A stretch of 9,680 nt of DNA from contig CALGFL010000518.1 in NCBI GenBank assembly GCA_937881145.1, positions 1-9,680 of the forward strand, written 5' to 3'. The notes beneath the pieces were generated by a model that ran no database searches, was not told where the DNA came from, and saw only the letters and a list, made by a program, of their open reading frames with translations. The stretch is from an uncultured Bordetella sp. (GTDB lineage Bacteria > Pseudomonadota > Gammaproteobacteria > Burkholderiales > Burkholderiaceae_B). Shown here piece after piece: positions 5,968-9,680 of this stretch. The stretch's first letter is position 1, and each line of letters opens with the position of its first letter. Made by a program: the position numbers and the translations under genes.

Positions 5968-6000
5968 TTTGCTGCCTTCCGTGGCATTGATTTCCCGGTC

Positions 6001-6029
6001 ATTATGGAATTGTGGAACTCGACAGAAAA
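6001..6029 (-). promoter_or_regulatory. Candidate lysE promoter
   Basis: On the minus strand, CATAAT (6006-6001, five of six consensus bases) is preceded after 17 bases by TTTTCT (6029-6024, three of six). The weak -35 lies inside the left arm of the dyad at 6024-6063, as expected for a promoter needing a LysR activator. The predicted start near 5994 gives a leader of about 27 nt. Confidence 0.35.
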
Positions 6030-6063
6030 GCAGATTAAATTGAACACATTAATCAGATTTTCT
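6024..6063. promoter_or_regulatory. Long dyad in the lysE-lysR spacer, probable LysR operator
   Basis: AGAAAAGCAGATTAA (6024-6038) and TTAATCAGATTTTCT (6049-6063) are inverted copies matching at 13 of 15 positions, with a 10-base AT-rich spacer. The inner arms GATTAA and TTAATC are perfect. The element ends 7 bases before the lysR ATG and covers the candidate lysE -35. Its position and symmetry suit a LysR-type regulator that represses itself and controls lysE. The assignment to this regulator is inference. Confidence 0.55.
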
Positions 6064-6070
6064 GAGCAAA

Positions 6071-6919
6071 ATGAAAAAACTCGGCCTGGATGTCCTCGAG
6101 ATGGTTGTCGCCGTCGACGAAGCGGGGTCGTTCGTCCGGGGCGCACAGTCCGTGCATCGCTCGCCGTCGGCGGTCAGCATGCAGATCAAGTCGCTCGAAG
6201 CGGTCCTGGGCAAGCCGCTTTTCAGCCGCGATACCCGCAACCTGACGACGACCGCGGAAGGCAAGACCCTGGCCGACTACGGCCGGCGCATGCTGGCCAT
6301 GCGCGAAGAAGCCTGGGCCTCGGTGGTCAGGCCGCAGATCGAAGGCCGCGTGACGATCGGCGTTCCCGACGACTACATCTCGTCGTTGTTGCCGCAGGTG
6401 CTGGGCAAGTTCGCCGCCGCGCATCCGCGGGTCGAAGTCCGCGTCATCGGGCAACCGAGCAGCGCGCTGGTTTCCATGCTCAAGGACAACGCCATCGACC
6501 TGGCATGCCTGACCAAAGTGCGTGGCGTAGCCGGCGAGCGCATCCGCTTCGAGCCCATCATCTGGGCCGGCTCGGCGACGCGCAAGGTCTGGGAAGAGCG
6601 TCCGCTCCCGCTCGCCGTGTTCGCCCACGGCAGCACGGCGCGCGACCACGCGGTCCGCGCCCTGCAGCGCGAAAACATTAAATTTCGCATGTCGTACGAA
6701 AGCCCGAGCTTTCTCGGCTTGCTCAGCATGGTGGACGCGGGCCTGGCCATCGCGCCCCTGGCCCGATGCAGCATTCCGCGGCGCCTGGTGCGGCTGTCCC
6801 AGGCCGAAGGGCTGCCGCTGCTGGACGACGTCGAGGTCGTTCTGGCCCGTAGCGCCCGATCGCGCCGGCCGCCTTGCGACTACCTGGCCGAACAGATTCT
6901 CGCCGAATGGAAAGAGTGA
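6071..6919 (+). CDS. LysR-family transcriptional regulator, divergent from lysE
   Basis: A 282-residue cytosolic DNA-binding regulator. The winged helix-turn-helix occupies about residues 4-62: LDVLEMVVAVDEAGSFVRGA, then the recognition helix region RSPSAVSMQIKSLEAVLGKP, then LFSRDTRNLTTTAEGKTL. A linker helix follows to about 85, and a periplasmic-binding-like effector domain from about 92 onward (RVTIGVPDDYISSLLPQVL; later GLLSMVDAGLAIAPLA). Length and layout are normal for the family. The ATG at 6071 is favoured by homology. The Shine-Dalgarno is poor (GAG at 6064-6066). Divergence from the LysE-type gene across a 103-bp spacer with a long dyad suggests it regulates that exporter and itself. 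A possible promoter is TTGTGG (6010-6015) with GATTAA (6033-6038), 17 bp apart, overlapping the dyad and so consistent with autorepression. The effector is unknown. A second LysR gene converges on it with a 37-bp gap. Confidence 0.92.
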   Translation: MKKLGLDVLEMVVAVDEAGSFVRGAQSVHRSPSAVSMQIKSLEAVLGKPLFSRDTRNLTTTAEGKTLADYGRRMLAMREEAWASVVRPQIEGRVTIGVPDDYISSLLPQVLGKFAAAHPRVEVRVIGQPSSALVSMLKDNAIDLACLTKVRGVAGERIRFEPIIWAGSATRKVWEERPLPLAVFAHGSTARDHAVRALQRENIKFRMSYESPSFLGLLSMVDAGLAIAPLARCSIPRRLVRLSQAEGLPLLDDVEVVLARSARSRRPPCDYLAEQILAEWKE

Positions 6920-6956
6920 GACCCCCACGGCGGCGGCGCCGCCGGAATCCCGCGGA

Positions 6957-7958
6957 TCAGGACGCCCGCCGGGTAGAACGATGCGCCGCGGGCTCTTCGG
7001 GCGATTCGCCGGAACTGTCCGCCGAAGCTTCTTTCAAGCAGTCGTAGAACAGCGAGGTGGCCGGCGCGGTCGAATCGATGCGCCGATACGCGACGACCTC
7101 GCCCAGCGCTTCGAGCGGCGGCAGAGGCAGGACGCGCATGGTTCCGCGGATCATGTGGCTGCGCGCGATCGACAGCGGCAGTATCGCGAGGAAATCGCCG
7201 CTTTTGATCAGTGTGATGTTCAGCGCAAGCGAACTGGATTCGACATCGCTGCCGGAAAACACGATTTCGTGCGCGCCCAAGGTGTCGGCGAGCGTCATGT
7301 AGGCCGGCGAGCCGCGCAGCGGCACGATCCACCGGTACGGCCGCAGGTCTTCCCAGCGCACCGCGCGCTCGGGGTGGCCTAAAGGATGACCGACGCCGGA
7401 CACGAAGACGAACGGCTCGCGGTACAGGCATTCTTGCCGCAGCCGCATTTCGACACCGGTGAGGTGGTTGCGACCCAGGGCGATGTCGAGCCCGCCGTCG
7501 TCGAGCAGCTTGATCAGCCGATCGAGCGTCGCCTCGACAAATGAAAACGACGCCGCGGGGGCGCGGCGCATAAACAACCCCACCGCGCTGGCGATGATCG
7601 GCTCGGGTATGGTCACGACCGCGCCCACGCGCACATGCCCGCCGGTGCCTGCCGCAAGCGCGCTGACATCGCGCCGCGCAAGTTCGATGTGCCGCAGGAT
7701 CGCACGGCCGTGCTCGACCAGGGCCCTGCCGATGCCTGTCAATTCGACCGCGTTGCCCAGGCGCCGCACGATCTGCACGCCCAGCGCTTCTTCGATTTCG
7801 GCGATCTGCTTGGAAATGGCGGGCTGCGTCACGTGAAAGGCCGCCGCCACGCGCGTTACCTGACCCAGTTCGGCCAGGCTGACGAGAATGCGCAGATGGG
7901 ACAGCTTCAGCCCGCCGCGGAAGAACTGCTCGATCGGATCGCTGTTGCGGCCTGGCAT
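6957..7958 (-). CDS. LysR-family regulator (GbpR-like) divergent from SDR-dehydratase operon
   Basis: A 333-residue DNA-binding regulator. The helix-turn-helix domain spans about residues 17-77, with LKLSHLRILVSLAELGQVTR, AAAFHVTQPAISKQIAEIEE and VELTGIGRALVEHGRAIL. The effector domain begins near 108 (HVRVGAVVTIPEPIIASAVG) and runs to about 310, and the tail is low complexity (SADSSGESPEEPAAHRS). The opening DPIEQFFRGGLKLSHLR and the effector domain recall the GbpR/PcaQ-like branch, regulators of sugar and aromatic-acid catabolism; this is a recollection, not a search result. The ATG at 7958 is chosen: a GAAAG lies 6 bases upstream and the next in-frame ATG (7982) falls inside a perfect palindrome that looks like an operator. 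Longer starts to 8117 cross the control region and are rejected. It is expected to activate the divergent SDR and IlvD/Edd genes. Confidence 0.9.
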   Translation of the reverse strand: MPGRNSDPIEQFFRGGLKLSHLRILVSLAELGQVTRVAAAFHVTQPAISKQIAEIEEALGVQIVRRLGNAVELTGIGRALVEHGRAILRHIELARRDVSALAAGTGGHVRVGAVVTIPEPIIASAVGLFMRRAPAASFSFVEATLDRLIKLLDDGGLDIALGRNHLTGVEMRLRQECLYREPFVFVSGVGHPLGHPERAVRWEDLRPYRWIVPLRGSPAYMTLADTLGAHEIVFSGSDVESSSLALNITLIKSGDFLAILPLSIARSHMIRGTMRVLPLPPLEALGEVVAYRRIDSTAPATSLFYDCLKEASADSSGESPEEPAAHRSTRRAS

Positions 7959-7974
7959 TGTGCTTTCGATCGGA

Positions 7975-7990
7975 ATAACCATTTGGTTAT
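7975..7990. promoter_or_regulatory. ATAACC-N4-GGTTAT palindrome, probable LysR recognition site
   Basis: ATAACCA (7975-7981), two bases, TGGTTAT (7984-7990): a perfect 16-bp palindrome between the divergent regulator and the SDR gene. LysR recognition sites are typically short dyads centred near -65 of the activated promoter. The centre at 7982.5 is about 65 bp before the start predicted from the TTGCCG/TAATCT promoter. The form resembles the PcaQ site ATAACC-N4-GGTTAA as I remember it. Confidence 0.65.
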
Positions 7991-8011
7991 GACTTGCGCC
8001 CAAAAAGTGAT

Positions 8012-8041
8012 TTGCCGTGCGGCACAAGTGCTGCCTAATCT
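8012..8041 (+). promoter_or_regulatory. Candidate activator-dependent promoter of the SDR-dehydratase operon
   Basis: TTGCCG (8012-8017, four of six -35 bases) and TAATCT (8036-8041, weak -10) are separated by 18 bases. The predicted start is near 8048, leaving a leader of about 125 nt. A second short palindrome, TGCCG-TG-CGGCA (8013-8024), overlaps the -35 and could be the LysR activation site. No strong constitutive promoter is seen in 7959-8173. Confidence 0.35.
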
Positions 8042-8173
8042 GTGCGAATGGCGGTTCACCGCGAATCCTGGGCATTACCCAATCAGTATAACCAGGCGTG
8101 GCGCGTTGAACCGACAACGCATAAGCGCAAGGCGGCGACGCACCGGCGCATACAAGAAATCCAGGAGACAGGC

Positions 8174-8992
8174 ATGAGCGACGGCCCTGCGCAGGCCATG
8201 ATGCAAGTTCCCGGGCAACCGGTCTGCCTGATCACGGGGGCGGCCACCGGCATCGGTGCGGCCTGCGCGCTGCGCTTCGCGCGCGAAGGCTGGGCGGTGG
8301 CCATCGGCAATTTCGACGACGGCACGCGCCCGGCGGCGCTCGCCACGCAGGCCGCGTGCCGCGGCGAGGGCGCGTCCACGCTCGTGTTCGACGCCGACGT
8401 CGGCGTCGACGAGGATTGCCGCCGCGCCGTCGACGAAGTCGCGGCGCACTGGGGGCGCATCGACGTCCTGATCAATTGCGCGGGAACCACCCGCTTCGTG
8501 CCTCACGCGGATCTCGCGGGAATCGACGACATGGAGTTCGAGCGCGTCTATCGCGTGAATCTCATCGGCATGTTCCAGATGACGCGCGCGGCCACGCCAT
8601 GGCTGTGCGCAGCGGCGACGGCGCAGCGCAGCGCCAGCGTGATCAATATTTCGTCGCTTGCCGGGCTCAACGGCACGGGCTCGTCGATTGCCTATGCCGC
8701 GTCCAAGGGCGCGGTCAATACCCTTACGCTGTCGCTGGCGCGCAGCCTGGCGCCGCACGTCCGTGTGAACGCGGTCGCGCCGGGGATGGTGCACGAGGGC
8801 CTGCTGCAGCGCGTGCTCGACGCGGACAACTACGAAGGCGTCATCGCGCGGCTGACCGAAGCTTCCGCGCTCAAGCGCGTGTCGCAGCCGTCCGAAGTGG
8901 CGGATCTGGCATGGTTCATCGCCGCGCACGCGCCCGCGCTCACCGGACAAGTGATCGCAATGGAAAACGGCTTGCTGCTCAACGGCGGCTAG
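8174..8992 (+). CDS. SDR-family NAD(P)-dependent oxidoreductase
   Basis: A 272-residue classical short-chain dehydrogenase/reductase, cytosolic, probably oxidising a sugar or hydroxy-acid hydroxyl to a ketone or lactone. The Rossmann motif TGAATGIG is at 21-28, the NCAG motif at 101-104, a conserved Asn at 129 (VNLIG), catalytic Ser161 in INISSLAG, and YAASK with Tyr174 and Lys178, so the active site is complete. The fold ends with RVNAVAPGMV and a typical C-terminal LTGQVIAMENGLLLNGG. The ATG at 8174 has AGGAGA at 8163-8168, 5 bases upstream. An open frame back to 8042 is spacer. The IlvD/Edd-family dehydratase gene starts 33 bp after the stop with its own strong Shine-Dalgarno, indicating an operon. 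Pairing with a dehydratase and a divergent LysR suggests an oxidation-then-dehydration sugar-acid route. The substrate is unknown, and biosynthetic or FabG-like roles are less likely from context. Confidence 0.92.
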   Translation: MSDGPAQAMMQVPGQPVCLITGAATGIGAACALRFAREGWAVAIGNFDDGTRPAALATQAACRGEGASTLVFDADVGVDEDCRRAVDEVAAHWGRIDVLINCAGTTRFVPHADLAGIDDMEFERVYRVNLIGMFQMTRAATPWLCAAATAQRSASVINISSLAGLNGTGSSIAYAASKGAVNTLTLSLARSLAPHVRVNAVAPGMVHEGLLQRVLDADNYEGVIARLTEASALKRVSQPSEVADLAWFIAAHAPALTGQVIAMENGLLLNGG

Positions 8993-9025
8993 CCCGGGCT
9001 GAACACAGACGGAGGACCATCACCG

Positions 9026-9680
9026 ATGGGCAAGAATCTACACAAACACCGTTCGCGCACCATCGTCGAAGGGTTGACGCGCGCGCCGCACCGGGCGTTC
9101 CTGCGCTCCACCGGCATGGACGAAGAGGCCATGCGCAAGCCGTTCGTGGCGATCGTCGATACCTACGGCGAGAACGCCCCGTGCTCGATGTCCCTGAACC
9201 AGGTCTCCGACAATGTGCGGCTGGGTGTGGCGGCCGGCGGCGGCGTGCCGATACGCGGCACGGCGATCTCGGTGACCGACGGGATCTCGATGAATCACGC
9301 CGGCATGCGCATGAGCCTGGTGTCGCGCGAGATCGTGGCCGACAGCGTCGAGGTGTTCGTGCGCGCCCACGGCTACGACGCGCTGGTGGGCGTGGCCGGT
9401 TGCGACAAATCGCTGCCCGGCATGCTCATGGGCCTGGCGCGCGTCAACCTGCCCGGCGTGTTCCTGTTCGGCGGCGCCATGCTGCCGGGCGTCGCGCCCG
9501 GGCAGATCCCCGGCGTGGCGATGCGCAACCGGCAGGCCACGGTGCTCACCACGATCGAGGCGGTGGGCACGGCACAGCGCGGCGACATCACGCGCGAGAC
9601 GCTCGAATCGATCGAAAAGCAATGCACGCCGGGCGCGGGCGCCTGTCCGGGCCAATTCACCGCGAACACCATGGCGATGG
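9026..9680 (+). CDS. IlvD/Edd-family dehydratase (dihydroxy-acid or sugar-acid dehydratase), 3' end missing
   Basis: The first 218 codons of an iron-sulphur dehydratase usually about 550-600 residues long. It removes water from a 2,3-dihydroxy acid or sugar acid to give a 2-keto acid. Cluster and metal ligands are recognisable: Cys53 in YGENAPCSMSLN, Cys126-Asp127-Lys128 in VGVAGCDKSLPGMLMGL, Cys207 in GAGACPGQFTANTMAM, and Asp85 in ISVTDGISMNHAGM. Lys128 corresponds to the lysine that is carbamylated in related enzymes, as I recall. The three-cysteine pattern fits the [2Fe-2S] branch rather than the [4Fe-4S] Edd branch. The start at 9026 follows GGAGGA (9011-9016), 9 bases upstream. The operon context (SDR in front, LysR divergent) argues for a catabolic sugar-acid dehydratase rather than the housekeeping valine/isoleucine enzyme, but the sequence shown cannot settle it. 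Hence no gene symbol is given. Confidence 0.9.
   Translation, partial: MGKNLHKHRSRTIVEGLTRAPHRAFLRSTGMDEEAMRKPFVAIVDTYGENAPCSMSLNQVSDNVRLGVAAGGGVPIRGTAISVTDGISMNHAGMRMSLVSREIVADSVEVFVRAHGYDALVGVAGCDKSLPGMLMGLARVNLPGVFLFGGAMLPGVAPGQIPGVAMRNRQATVLTTIEAVGTAQRGDITRETLESIEKQCTPGAGACPGQFTANTMAM

Noticed and set aside
6053..6928. Minus-strand open frame antisense to the first LysR gene.
   Set aside because: It mirrors the codon bias of the LysR gene and has no motif, whereas the plus strand has a complete HTH and effector domain.
6928..6945. GC-only palindrome (CGGCGGCGCCGCCG at 6931-6944) between the convergent LysR genes, possible terminator.
   Set aside because: No T run follows on either strand and the symmetry has no natural loop. 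It is consistent with GGC-repeat composition, so no terminator is claimed.
8044..8066. Direct repeat GCGAAT (8044-8049, 8061-8066) and small palindrome GCGGT-TC-ACCGC.
   Set aside because: Both are short enough to be expected by chance in GC-rich DNA, and they lie downstream of the predicted transcription start.
8042..8173. Longer start for the SDR gene giving 316 residues.
   Set aside because: The extra 44 residues are basic and unlike SDR proteins, and they cover the control region. The ATG at 8174 has a strong Shine-Dalgarno.

Overview
The window looks like chromosome of a GC-rich betaproteobacterium, most likely Alcaligenaceae (Bordetella/Achromobacter type). The reasons are the base composition, the tandem aat-bpt transferase pair, a YbeM-type amidase and several LysR regulators. 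This assignment is a judgement from recognised protein families, not a search. Almost all the DNA is coding. No insertion sequence, phage gene, CRISPR array or rRNA is visible.

Layout. (a) 1-2821, minus strand: a probable operon read right to left, made of an unrecognised conserved protein, a zinc-ribbon Nudix hydrolase, Aat (Leu/Phe-tRNA-protein transferase) and Bpt (Asp/Glu leucyltransferase, running off the left edge). Aat and Bpt are the two tRNA-dependent enzymes that create bacterial N-degrons. (b) 2822-3007: a divergent spacer holding a minus-strand terminator-like hairpin with no gene in front of it. (c) 3008-3799, plus strand: a two-gene unit of a small TUDOR-like protein (Hva1_TUDOR/DUF2945 type) and a DUF488 protein. 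(d) 3823-4028: tRNA-Gly(GCC) on the minus strand with its own promoter and a strong hairpin shared with the DUF488 gene. (e) 4119-4907: a nitrilase-superfamily deaminated-glutathione amidase. (f) 4942-5196, minus: a small lipoprotein. (g) 5323-6919: a LysE/RhtB exporter gene divergent from a LysR regulator. The exporter has an in-frame TAG that removes its last membrane segment, and a long imperfect dyad lies just before lysR. (h) 6957-9680: a second LysR regulator (minus), divergent from a short-chain dehydrogenase and an IlvD/Edd-family dehydratase that leaves the window.

How the genes work together. The left operon supplies N-degron tagging for ClpS/ClpAP. The right module (LysR, SDR, IlvD/Edd) has the layout of a regulated sugar-acid or hydroxy-acid catabolic operon. 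A perfect ATAACC-N4-GGTTAT palindrome in its control region lies about 65 bp upstream of a plausible start site, as expected for a LysR activator. The middle LysR/LysE pair is the classic regulator-exporter arrangement, but the exporter may be damaged.

I did not find a clearly new defence or mobile system. The most informative unexplained items are the nonsense codon in lysE, the two LysR operator candidates and the orphan hairpin at 2889-2917.
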